NCBI GenBank assembly: GCA_004154925.1
Contig: QJNS01000002.1
Span: forward strand, 1 to 64,000
DNA from: Monosporascus cannonballus
Lineage: Eukaryota > Ascomycota > Sordariomycetes > Xylariales
DNA length: 64,000 nucleotides
Direction of reading: 5' to 3'
The notes under the pieces are model-generated. The model was not told the origin of the DNA. It ran no database searches and saw only the letters and a program-made list of their open reading frames with translations. A program made the position numbers and the translations under genes. Positions 25,009-35,875 of the stretch are shown here, piece by piece; position 1 is the first letter of the stretch; the number at the start of each line of letters is the position of its first letter.

Positions 25009-25284
25009 ATGCCGCCCACTCGTAGAACAGAGGATCACCATCTCGGCTTGCGCTCTATCGCTAAGGGATCGATTCCTAGGGCGAGCTCGGCCGCCTATAT
25101 GTTCCCAGCGACGGCGGGAAGCCTTGTATCTCTCGCCGACGCGTACGGGCCCAGCCGCATACCTGACTTGGGATCTCTCGGACTACCATCGACGGCCGTT
25201 TTGCCGTCATTCCACCAATCCTGGTTCCAGCGGACTCGCGCGGCCGTGGAGTCCTCCGCCATATCCATCAGACACAGGGCATGA
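25009..25284 (+). CDS. weak candidate small gene (91 codons)
   Basis: A 91-residue frame with mildly gene-like composition follows a TATA-like sequence (TATAAATA, 24912-24919) by about 90 bases. It contains no cysteine motif or signal peptide, and I recognise no family. A longer overlapping frame (24926-25489) is equally possible and equally unsupported. I list it only because the promoter-like box and frame are spaced as in a fungal gene; chance is the more likely explanation. Confidence 0.15.
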   Translation: MPPTRRTEDHHLGLRSIAKGSIPRASSAAYMFPATAGSLVSLADAYGPSRIPDLGSLGLPSTAVLPSFHQSWFQRTRAAVESSAISIRHRA

Positions 25285-26866
25285 TCTATACCCTTTACGG
25301 GAGGCCAAAGATATCGTCCATACGTCGGAATGCAGACGACGGCGAGAGAAATCGACGCAGTCCGGGGTCCAACCTGCTCGGCATGAACTCAGCAACCCAA
25401 AAGTATATGGCCCCGGCCGTATCGTCTTCCCTGGCAAAGGAAACCCCTCTCTTGCCGCCACCGTCGCGGGCTCACTCAATTCCAGATAGATATTCCTCCA
25501 ATAGCTGACCTGTGTGAATCGAACTCATCACGAAGATGATCAAAGCATCAGGGAGTTCGCCTTCCTCTCTCTGTTGCCGGAATACGATTCTCCGGTGCCG
25601 ATTATCCGTAAATACTTCGACAACATTAAAGCTTTCTGCTGTCCTTTGTCCTGCTGGCTGACCCTGTGACAGTCAATCGTCTAATGGGTAACCTTCAAGA
25701 TCACATAGATCTCTTTATCATATAGGTGCGCGGGCGCGCCATGCTTGAAGCGGGATGTACATAGGTACGGTACGTTATTTGGCTGGATAGTAGTATAAGG
25801 TATTCAGAGCCTGGGGTGGCGGGTCACTGCATAGAAATTCCAATGTCGTTCCGACAGCCGCTCGTGGAGGTGTCGAGACTGCGTGGGGACCACGTGGGTG
25901 TCCACCCCAGGCCGTTACCTACTACAGATGAAACGACTAGGGATTGTTTTCTGGGGTACATCAGGATCCATGCATAACACCATAGGGGGGCTGCATACCC
26001 GTAGGATCTTCGCTTAGAAGAAGAAATTCACCTATGGGTGATGACAACCTTCAACAACTCGCTCCGTTCTCCAAAATGTTACATGCTTCTTCGTAGAACA
26101 ACAATATGTGGGGTGCATAGAAGCCTCAGGTGCCGGTTAGCCGAAATTGTAATCCTTTGGTGTGTCAACAACCTCGTCGTCATTCCCACTTCTCGACCCC
26201 CACATATGCATGGCACACTTGGCTCTCCCGAGCCGCACCGGGGTCCCAGACAATTCGTTTCGACCAACCCCCTATATGACGCCCTCAAGATGCTAGTGGA
26301 CAAAATAATTGCCATGCTCCAACAATACCTATCACTATTTCAATATATAACTGTGCCGTAGCCACGAATTCTGAAGAAATAAAAAACCAGAAATATAATC
26401 TCTGTACGTCAAAAAACATAGAAGTACTTTTTCTTAAATTTTACTTACCTTTGTCAAGAGGTGGTCGTTATTTGAACCTGGAGTCTTTTAGAAGTATGGC
26501 AATCTTTTTGCGAACCAACCTGGCCCTGTAGCAATTACACAGCCCTTGTCATAGGCGGGATTACTGGGATCGGTCTACCTTACTTCGACACCAACTCCGT
26601 GGCTCTCCGCGGCTAGCTGCTATTGTGGACCCCAGAGCATGCCGCCAAGACTCCTGCTGGATAGAACCGAAATGGATTGATGGGATGACAACCTCACCTC
26701 CCGTCGTCGCTTGTCTGTATACGTGCGTCACTTCTCTGTATGTGCGCAACGCTGGAGAGGATGGTCCGCCTGGGCACTCGTGAGAACACGACCCGGGAAT
26801 GAGAGGGGACGAACGATCCACATGCGTGCTGGCTTGATATGGATTAGGGGGCAGAGTTGAGATGTG

Positions 26867-26872
26867 TATAAA
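26867..26872 (+). promoter_or_regulatory. TATA box of the pectate lyase gene
   Basis: TATAAA lies 199 bases upstream of the pectate lyase ATG, followed by a pyrimidine-rich, CT-containing leader (about 26900-26960) typical of fungal transcription starts. The position is plausible for a strongly inducible secreted-enzyme promoter. No experimental start is known. Confidence 0.5.
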
Positions 26873-27070
26873 GACAGACTCGCAATCCAAGGTCGTCCTG
26901 TTCTTTCCTCCTATTAGCATTCACCCAATATCCAACATTCCTTCCTCTCCTTCCCACCATCTTCACACTCGTTTGTCCCGGTGACATTTATAGCCTGCCT
27001 TCCTGCAATCTCTGACGTTCGCCACGTTGCACTTTTTTTCACAGAAGTAAACCAAACAAGGCTACTCACC

Positions 27071-28128
27071 ATGAAGATCACCACTCTCCTCGTCCTGAGC
27101 CTTGCCGCTTTCAGCGAGGCTAAGCCCCTCGAGCGCCGCGCTAACGCCAACGAGGCCGCCACGGTCGGCTACGCCACGCTGAACGGCGGCACCAAGGGCG
27201 GCGCCGGCGGCAAGTCGACGACTGTCACGAGCCTCAGCGCGCTCAAGGACTGCGTCAAGCAGAGCGGCCCCGCCATCTGCATCGTCTCGGGCACCATCTC
27301 GGGCAACGAGGTCCTGCCCGTCACCAGCGACACGACCATCATCGGCAAGGACCACAAGGCCGTGCTCCGGGGGGTCGGCCTGAAGATCAAGGGCAAGAAG
27401 AACGGCGCCAAGGTCCGCAATGTCATCGTGCGCAACCTCACCATCGACAAGGTCCTCAGCTCGACGAAGGGAGATGCCATCGGCATCCAGTACGCGTAAG
27501 TATCTGTGCCACCCAAAGTCCGGGGGTTACAATCGAGCGTCGGCAGCGAGCAAGCGAGAGAGAACTGACACGCGAGTTATTTAGCGAGAACATCTGGGTC
27601 GACCACTGCGACCTGCAGGGCGACCGCCAGTCCGACAAGGACAAGTACGACGGCCTCCTCGACATCACGCACGGCACGGACTTCGTGACGGTGAGCAACT
27701 CGTTCCTGCACAACCACTGGAAGGCGTCGCTGGTGGGGCACACCGACAGCAACGGCGCCGAGGACACCAATCACCTGACGGTGACGTACACCAACAACTT
27801 CTTCCTGGACCTTAACTCGCGCGTGCCGTCGATCCGCTTCGGCACGGCCCACCTGCTCAACAACTACTACGAGAACGTCGGCGACGGCATCAACGCGCGC
27901 AAGGGCGCCCGCGTCCTCGCCGAGGGCAACGTCTTCGCCGGCACCAAGAAGGCAATCTACAGCGTCGACGGCGAGGGCGTCGCCGAGGCCAAAGACAACA
28001 ACTTCGGCAGCGCCGTAAACGAGTGCCCCACCGGCCGCCTCTCCGTGCCCTACAGCTACAACCGCATCAGCTCCTCCCAGGTCAAGAGCGCCGTCGTCGG
28101 CAAGGCCGGCGCCACCCTCCGGTTCTAA
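27071..28128 (+). CDS. secreted pectate lyase, polysaccharide lyase family 1
   Basis: Two exons, 27071-27495 and 27585-28128, separated by an 89-bp intron (GTAAGT...TTTAG), encode 322 residues. Residues 1-17 are a signal peptide (cleavage expected after SEA), followed by LERR, a likely Kex2 site. The mature protein is a PL1 right-handed beta-helix. WVDHCD is at 146-151, DGLLD at 164-168 supplies the Asp pair expected to bind calcium, HWKASL lies around 186-191, and RVPSIR at 221-226 contains the catalytic arginine. The enzyme cleaves de-esterified polygalacturonate by calcium-dependent beta-elimination outside the cell, consistent with a plant-associated or saprotrophic fungus. The length is normal for a fungal pectate lyase A-type enzyme and no key residue is missing. 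It could show some pectin lyase activity, but the Asp pair favours pectate lyase. Confidence 0.95.
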
Positions 28129-29541
28129 GTTAAGAGCGACTAGCTAGCTGGCTGGCTGCAAACTCCCTCAGGGGGTTAGGTTTCGCGAGGTCGAACGCAA
28201 ATTCTTTTTTTTTTTCGGGTGTATATAGTTTGGGCTCTTCCACAAGCACACTTGGGAGCGCTATGTAGATATGCTATTTCGAATCAGCATGTTTTCCAGC
28301 ACCGAGGTTCCGCAGAATAACCGATGCGTTGAGAGTCTGCCGAAATCGCAGCAACTGATTTTAGATAACACTTTTATCCAGGAGCAGACCGTTCGTACTT
28401 ATCCAGTACTTCTTTTTCAATCGTGCAACGTGGCACTCTATCACACAGTTGGTGATTAGCGATTGGTACTGAAGACGACCGACCCAATATATATGGAATA
28501 TGGTGCATAAAACAACGCTTTTACTCGTCACTTACCCTTTGAGCTCGCGTCGGATAAAAACATATCAGTTCTCCGAAGACAGCTTCGGCACTAACCGCCC
28601 AAAAGCCATTTGTAATAGTTTGGTCTGCCTAATAAGGAGAATTAGTGGCGGCACACTTGCAGAGCCCAGGAGGACGATACCTATGAGTTTGCAAATTGGT
28701 GTATCCCTAGCCTCCCCTCCACCAACATATTAGCAAACGGTTGAGCAAGCGATTGCTCCATTTTCCTTTATGCGTTTTGGCATCCCTCGAACACGAAGCG
28801 AAGTCTTCAGTGGAAGTTTACGAAGGAAAGCAAAATAAACATAATTGGGTCTAATATGGGCTGGGATGTCGCAACCTGGCCTTTGACTGAGCAAAGTACA
28901 TACGGTACGAGGAAAGACTACGGTCAGAATTTGAGAACATCATCATGACGCTCGATGCACGACCACTAGCAACTAAACGATGTCAATACGATAGCCCAGA
29001 AAACAGACCCTAAGACAAAAGAAGCCCCGCGTCCAGGACCAGCGATGCACGCATGTAGTTAGGCATTCGATATTATGACCCACCTCCTCAGCCATGGCCC
29101 GGGTCGTTGCATTATGTTTCGCTAGATTCAAAAGGGCCCATAGGAGCAGTGGAGAAATAGTTGTGTAGAGTGATATTCTAACAACGCGATTTACCCCGCA
29201 GCCACTTCGTTAACCCGAGATAGAAGGATTCAAACCCCCGCACTCGGGGTTCAAATGCCGGAACCTTTCAACCGTCCTCAGCCCGCCCGCGCCGTCGATC
29301 TTCTTACACTAGAAACCCCGGCTCTATGCCAAACGCACAGACTTGCCGATTATCAAGTCATTGTGTCACCAGTCTCAGAACAGTCACACGACGGACCAAA
29401 TCCCAATATCTTCCGTGGTTTTCTCTCCCAGTCTCTCCACCTCACTCAAGAGTTACCTCGCAACCTCGACACCGGATCCTTTGCCGGCAGGGCATCATCA
29501 CGTTACCGACGAGCCAATTGCTGCGACGCAAGACGGGGAAA
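28129..29541. other. intergenic region between pectate lyase and aminopeptidase genes
   Basis: It contains the pectate lyase 3' end (with a T-run at 28204-28216) and the aminopeptidase leader (CT-rich, 29370-29500). A small hairpin with AACCCC and GGGGTT arms lies at about 29233-29251. No gene is supported. Confidence 0.5.
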
Positions 29542-31552
29542 ATGGCCGATATTGACGTAGAGAAAGTCCTTAAGGGAAAATACCCGGCCAAGGCGCATGC
29601 GAAGCGCGTGGCAGAGTACATCCGATCCAAAATCCCGGGCGCCACCGGCATCATCTACCTAGAAGGACGAGCCGATGCGCTGCTCGAGGATAGTGACGAG
29701 CCTGTTCCCTTCAGGTGAGCAGGCCCTGGAATGCCTCTCTGTCATATTCGCGAGGGAGTGCTAGAGTAATGGATTAAGTTGAACTGACCGAGTGAACCCC
29801 AGGCAACGACGAGCCTTCTTCTACCTCACAGGCGTCGACGCGGCAGATTGCTACCTAATCTATGATATAGCGAAGGAGCACTTGACGCTCTTCATCCCGC
29901 CCGTGGACCCGGACTCGGTCGTCTGGTCCGGCCTGCCGCTGTCGCCCGAGGAGGCTCTCGCCAAGTACGACGTGGACTCGGTGCTCCCCTCAACGGAGCT
30001 GAACCCGCAGCTGGCGCGTCTCGGCGGCGAGAATCCAGACAACACCGTGTTCGCCATCCCGGACCGTGTGAGCGACGCCGTCACCTTCATCGAGTTTGGG
30101 CGCAAGGACTTCGATATCCTGGGCGAGGCCGTCGACGAGTGCCGCGTGATCAAGGACGAGTACGAGATCGCGCTCGTCCGGAAGGCTAACATCGTCAGCG
30201 GCGCGGCACATCGCGCGGTTCTGGAGAGCGTGCGAAAGGCGAGCAACGAGTACGAGCTCGAGGGTGTCTTCATCGGCGAGTGCCTGAAAAGCGGCGCCAA
30301 GAAGCAGGCATACCCCAGCATTGTCGCCGCTGGGCGGGCCGCGGCAACTCTCCATTATGTGCATAATGATAAGGACCTTGCGGCCAAGGAGCTCTTGCTG
30401 CTAGATGCGGGTGCAGAGTGGCAGAACTATGCCGCCGATATCGTGAGTCTTCGCCCCGTCGAGGCGGCCTGTCTGGCTTAGTTCGATAGAGATTGGGGAG
30501 CCGCGAAAAAAAAAAAAAAAGATACGCCGCTGACGAGAACCACCGTAGACGAGAACGTTTCCCATCTCGGGCAAGTTCTCCCAGAAGTCGCGCGCTATCT
30601 ACGACATCGTGCTCAAGATGCAGACCGACACCATCGCGGAGCTGAGGGACGGGGTCTCCTGGGACGACGTCCACCTCCTCGCGCACAAGGTCGCCATCGA
30701 CGGGCTGCTGGCCCTGGGCATCCTGAAGGGCGACAAGGAGGAGATCCTGCGTGCGCGCACGAGCGCCGCGTTTCTGCCCCACGGTCTGGGCCACTACCTG
30801 GGCCTCGACACCCACGACACGGGCGGCCACCCCAACTACGCCGACGCCGACCCGCTCTTCCGGTATCTGAGGGTTAGGAGGAACCTGCCTGCAGGGAGCA
30901 TCATCACGGTCGAGCCCGGTGTAAGTGTACTCCGACTCCCTCTCCCTATCTCTCTCTCTCTATACATATATATATATATATATTACCCCTGCCTCTCTGG
31001 CCTCTAGATCTGGAAGAAATCGAGGGCAAATCTTGCGGATGCAATTCTAGAACCTAAACTACCTGTAGCATTTCACCATTCCCCTTCCCTAATCCCTTCA
31101 AACTTGTAATATTGCGCATAACGACCTGGATTTCGATCTTTCCCTTCAGGTTCTTGAACTCCGACTCCCGACATTGTTGGAGCTTCTACTATTTTTCAAG
31201 CTGGCTCTCGAGTCATCCGGGCGTGCTCGAGTCACAAGGGTGTTCCGTGCTGATTCCATGCCATAGATCTACTTCTGCGAGTTTATTATCAGGCCCTACC
31301 TCAAGGACCCGAAGCATGCGCAGTTTATCGACGAGAAGGTGCTGGATGAGTACTGGGATGTTGGCGGTGTCAGGTAAGCTCTCACTACTTTACCCCCTTT
31401 GTTTCATATAATTGCGAAATGATAGGTAGCTGACGTGTGTTTTCGGTTGCAGGATCGAGGATAATATCCTCATCACGAAGGAAGGCTCCGTCAATCTGAC
31501 GGATGTGGCCAAGGATCCGGAGGAGTTGGAAAAGATCGTCTCCGGTAGCTGA
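29542..31552 (+). CDS. pepP: Xaa-Pro aminopeptidase (prolidase-like, M24B), PepP type
   Basis: Five exons (29542-29714, 29803-30442, 30549-30920, 31267-31373, 31453-31552) join in frame to 463 residues, the usual length of fungal PepP-type enzymes. Introns are 88, 106, 346 and 79 bp, all GT...AG. The N-terminal aminopeptidase-P domain (about 1-170) includes [13 protein letters not shown]. The C-terminal pita-bread domain holds all five metal ligands: Asp259, Asp270 ([12 protein letters not shown]), His353 (HGLGHYLG), Glu393 (TVEPG) and Glu433 (GVRIEDN). The protein should be an intracellular manganese-dependent enzyme that removes N-terminal residues preceding proline. No signal peptide is present. 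The gene symbol follows the fungal naming of this family and is not a proven orthologue assignment. The 346-bp third intron is unusually long and carries CT and TA microsatellites. Confidence 0.93.
30945..30982 (+). repeat. CT and TA microsatellites inside an intron
   Basis: A run of CT repeats is followed by a run of TA repeats within the third intron of the Xaa-Pro aminopeptidase gene. It does not touch the splice sites (GTAAGT at 30921, ending ...CATAG at 31266). Confidence 0.7.
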
Positions 31553-33216
31553 TGGAGTGCTGCGAGGGCTTAGATGCGATAATGTGTACGTGTGACTCGG
31601 TAACGGGGTAGGGGGTGAGATTGTTGTTGTCAGCAGGCAGATTCAGCAGTCTCAACTTTGGAAAGCGTGATGATCCTGAAGACGGCCTCTTCGACCAGAG
31701 GCTGTTGCCCTAAGACGAAGGTAGGCCCTCAAGCACGGCCCAAGAGGATATCTTGAGACGGATCAAGACAAATTAGCATCATATCTAGCATATCCTGGCA
31801 AGGATTAATCTAAACTGGCTCGGGTTCAGAGACCAAGCTGAGTGGACCGCCATTGATTACCATATTCGTTATCAAGGGGCTGACTAATGGATGGTGGACA
31901 AGCCACGAGGGGAGACACATAGGGTATACCGCGATGCCGGTTGATGCGTCATTCGGGTTCTTCTCTCCAGGAACACCTATTTACCTTCGTTTATCCTGGC
32001 TCCCCCTCCTCGTTTATTATTGCCGGTCATAGACCGAATTGGAGCGAGACGCCGACTCCTGACCTATCCTTTGAAGTTCGGTCCCGTGCTTTCCCTTTCA
32101 TTGATTATTCAACCTTGCTCGCATGCCTCCCCTCCCCGCCCCTTCTCCCCTTTTCTTCGCCTCCATGTTTATGAACCAGCCCCCTATACACCCCCAAGAA
32201 AACACATCTACCTGTCGGCCTCCATGCCCTCCACCCGCCCTGCTCATTGGCATGGCGGTCCCACATAAACCTCCGGTAGCACGCACTATTAATAGATCAC
32301 GTCCCCGACGACCGACCCACGGAATTTAATAACCTCGGTAGATCGTATATTAGGAAGGGCGTTTGAGGGCGCCGTCAAGGTAGCCTCTCAGCGAACAGTA
32401 ATCGACCTCCCAACCCGGCGACGTCCCGTGTCAGAAGGGCGACCGGATCCCCGGGAGCTCGATTTCACCAGTGTCTGTCTGCTGGCAGGGTGGCTCGGAC
32501 CCCACGTGCTTGCGCAGCAAAGAAGAAGCCGTACGCCGCATATTCGGCTTCGCTCAGGTCCTCGGCCCACTACACCGACAAGTTTCGCGCCTCCATCTAC
32601 TCGGCCGCGATAATGGTACCGGTTACAACGCTAACCGTAGGTACATATGCGTCCCTTGCGAAATAGCTAGTAACCTGTAAAGCTTCTCTTGGGCCCATTG
32701 CCGAACCCAGACGTACTCTCCAGCATCTCGTTGGGTTCGCAGCAGAAGGCACCAAAAGGCCATCCGGGTTTGGCGGAATCAGGGTATTCGAGAAGGGAAC
32801 AATGAAGAAGTTACGCCAGTATGTTGCAGTACGAAGTCCGAACGTGTCGGCATGTTTGCCGCGTGGAACCAGGGGTAGCTCTCGTATTAGATGATTAGTG
32901 CCAGGGGCATGAGCTATTCATAGAAGAATACCCAGCGCTAGGCAGTGCTAGGACGAGATATGGGGCTCTTCTGGAATGCGGGTTTAGACTGCCGTTGTGC
33001 TTGGCTTTCTGGGGTGAATGGCTGGTTCCCTGCCCGATTTGGCCGTTTCGTCGCAGAGGGTACCGGTATAAGTAGCCCCGGCATTCACCTGATTCGATGC
33101 CTGGCCTCTCGTCTCTTGTGTATCTCCAGGGTGTCTGTCCGTCACGTCCCTTGCCGTTAACGCCATTCATCCATGGTATACCTCTGTTACTCCGACCCGT
33201 CCGCAATAACTCAACG
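31553..33216. other. intergenic region upstream of the small secreted-protein gene
   Basis: It is composed of spacer and possible 5' leader. Short GC-rich frames at 32428-32680 (61-69 codons, overlapping in two frames) have no recognisable domain. A TATA-like TATAAG at 33067-33072 lies 145 bases before the next ATG and is the likeliest promoter element. Confidence 0.4.
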
Positions 33217-33693
33217 ATGGCGGCTATTAGGAACTTAGCTGTGTTCGCCCTGGCCACGGGCGGCTACCCGGCAGCGGGGGCCCCCACCACCGACACCACG
33301 GCCGAGCCGGTCGCGCATCCGGCCGGCCCGCGCCACCATCTCGGCTACCCGCGGTACGTGTCGAGCGGCAACGAGACGCTGCCCCAGAGGGGCCAGCCGG
33401 CCTTCCGGGGGGACCGGCTCGCCGCGTGCTACGACGACGCCGGTCCCTGGCCCCGCAGGTCCGAGATGACCGGGCTTGAGTGCGTGATGGGCGGTGGTTG
33501 CAGTGGCGGCCCCGCGATGCAGAACTTCGACGAGGAGGCGGGCGTCGGCGACGTCGTCGCCGTCAACAACGTCAACGACTACTGGAACCAGGAGGAGCGT
33601 AGAGATGGTGTTTTCGGCGCCTCCGCCACGGACCCCGCCAGCGAGGCGCTTTACCTTGCTGCGCAAGCTATCAAGCCGTCGCTCCTGGCCTGA
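33217..33693 (+). CDS. small putative secreted protein, unknown function
   Basis: A 158-residue single-exon frame preceded by a TATA-like box (33067-33072) and an acceptable start context (CAACGATGG). The N terminus (MAAIRNLAVFALATGGYPAAGA) is short, weakly positive and then hydrophobic, so a signal peptide with cleavage near residue 21-22 is likely but not certain. The mature part is Pro/Gly-rich, has three cysteines (one in AACYDD and two in LECVMGGGCSG), a NVNDYWNQEERRD segment and a helical C terminus. High GC at third positions, unlike the flanks, supports real coding. No family is recognised; small secreted effector-like or cell-wall proteins have this layout. A longer frame exists upstream (from 33097), but the start at 33217 puts the hydrophobic stretch at the N terminus. 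Confidence 0.55.
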   Translation: MAAIRNLAVFALATGGYPAAGAPTTDTTAEPVAHPAGPRHHLGYPRYVSSGNETLPQRGQPAFRGDRLAACYDDAGPWPRRSEMTGLECVMGGGCSGGPAMQNFDEEAGVGDVVAVNNVNDYWNQEERRDGVFGASATDPASEALYLAAQAIKPSLLA

Positions 33694-35875
33694 TCCTGTT
33701 GTTGAAGCAATTTTTTGTTTTCTCTTGGAGACGGGCCCAACGTGGATAATGCATGTACAGCATATAACTACTTAAGTCAACCGCGACCCCTGAGCGTCAA
33801 TCCGCTTGAACTCTATCGGGATATCAAGCAGTGGCACACTCGGGGTGGGCGCCCTCATCAGCCACCCAGCGGCAGCCCATTCCTTGACTCGCGGTGACAG
33901 CAGGCCGAGCGGCGCCGAGGAACGCCGCCCGGCCTTGGCTAATCCGCCGCGGCTCGAGATCGGACCGGCTGTTGCGCGTGGCACTGACACTTTATGGGAC
34001 GGAACGTAGTACTCCTGTTCCTGCTGCTGCTGTTTGCCGTGGGACGCAGAGCCGGATTCGGGGACTTGCGGCCGGAGTCGGTGGACCACGGGCGTAGGTA
34101 CGGCCTGGAAGACCGGAATGTTGCGTACATTTCCGCAAAGATATTATATCAGTCTCCTTGTTGTGGGGTCCAGCTCCGGCCCGTCTTAATGTCTTTGCCG
34201 TTGATCGCTTTTTCGAAGTATTCTAGTGATGTTATCAACCGCTGATAAAACAGCACCCCATGTCCCACTTCCATTGGCCAGGTAAGTACTCGTGTCCAGG
34301 TAATGAAGTCTTGCGTAACCTTCCCCGCTTCAACAACAGATCCGGTCTTGTTTTCATACACCCGTCTGATGCCGTATGTAGTAGCCCAGGGTGATAAAGA
34401 TGGGCCAGCACTCGTCTGGGGGCAATCTCCTTTAGGTACACCAAAACGTGACCTGGAGCCTAAGCGAGCAACGGGTGAGACACCCGCGGCAAGAGCCGGA
34501 GCGGCCTCCAGTCGAACAGGGGATGAAGACGAGTGATTATTCTCTCCAAACCGTAGGGGCATCGATGCAACATCTCCCGGGAACAGCCAAACCTTGCGCT
34601 CTTACGAGGAAAGTACGACTTAAGAGACAGTATCACTCAAATCATGTCATTGTACACGTCCTCTGAGAATCGTACGTCTTGAAGAATCACGGGTCTATTG
34701 CTTTTTTACCATTCCATACTTTCCTGATCCCCTATACCCGATTACTCATAACTCGTATCAAAGTTGACTGCCCGGGTGATCCAGCCCCCCGCGCTGAACA
34801 GTCGAGAAAAATCGCTACCGTTAAGTGAACTCGTCTCTCATTCTTCCCGAATCATGCTTCGGATCTCCCGCGAGTTCTGGGTACATTCTTCCCCTCGCCC
34901 CAAGCCTCCTTATGATGGGGTCCGTCGCATCCATGTGGCCACAATGGGTCACGTGATAACGGACCGATGTAGGCAGTCCAATGGCGGTTTGGGGGTGATG
35001 ATGTTCGGCAGGTGACTGGAGTGCTCTGTCGCACGGGAATCATGCTAAAGGGGATCAACTCCCCGCGCAGCCGAATCCAGAATGCCGCGAACCACCCCTA
35101 GAGCTATGAGACGCGATAGGCGCCCTTGCTGACTTTTGTCAGATGCCCACGATAGACACACAATTTCTATCGTTGTAATCAGATATGCAGGCAGTCGGCG
35201 TAGCGGCCGCCAAGGCGAGCTTCCCCTTCCAACGGCTCTTTATCCAGACAACTGGTTGCGTTGAATGGCCAAGCCACCGAATGATCGAAAGACATTTCTT
35301 TTTCGCTAGCATGCGACGGGAACGACAACCGCAAAAACGAGGTTCCCGGACACGCTGGGTGAAGGAGATGCATAATGCAGACAACCCGAGACGCCGGCCT
35401 GGAAAAAAAAAGAGGAAAATTATGCATTAAAACCGCCGGCCGTTTCCCCTTGTGTTCGCCATGAATGTACGGCTCCTCCTGTAAGAAGCAAACCAGTGAG
35501 CCCTATACGCCTGATCGCTCTCAAACCACCACTTTTAAGCCTTCCGACCGTTTCAAGTACTCGGTGGTATCATCAAAAAGCAAATCTCATGTTGTGATGC
35601 GGCAACCTAACTCCATAGCCGAAATAAAAAAGAAAACATATGCAACTGGACGCGATTGCTGGACGTAAAACAGCTGACGAATTTAGAAGGTTGTCCATAC
35701 GAGGTCGGTTCGTTGGTGGACGCATATACAAAAGTAAGTTGACATGTGTTATGTCAACGCAAGTTCGGCACAACTGGCCTAGCGATGGCAATGGCTAATC
35801 TGTGGACCAAATACCAACGTGCTGATGGGTCGCCCCACGCTAGACCCCTGCACCGGCTAGCGAGTGTGGACGTGT
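33694..35875. other. intergenic region, convergent gene ends
   Basis: About 2.2 kb lie between the 3' ends of the small secreted-protein gene (plus strand) and the Gac1-like gene (minus strand). Only short overlapping frames are present, up to 137 codons (34149-34562), without domains. No RNA gene or repeat is evident. Confidence 0.5.

Larger units (their letters stand above)
23726..27070. other. intergenic region between cyclin and pectate lyase genes
   Basis: No firm gene in about 3.3 kb. It carries a CAGG tandem repeat (24642-24674), a TATA-like box with a downstream short frame (24912-25284, listed as a weak candidate), AT-richer spacer at 26360-26460 and the pectate lyase promoter. Frames of 100-187 codons near 24926-25489 overlap on both strands and none shows a domain. 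Confidence 0.45.

Noticed and set aside
24926..25489. 187-codon plus-strand frame
   Set aside because: Overlaps several frames of comparable length on both strands in GC-rich sequence and shows no domain; low-complexity Arg/Pro/Ser content.
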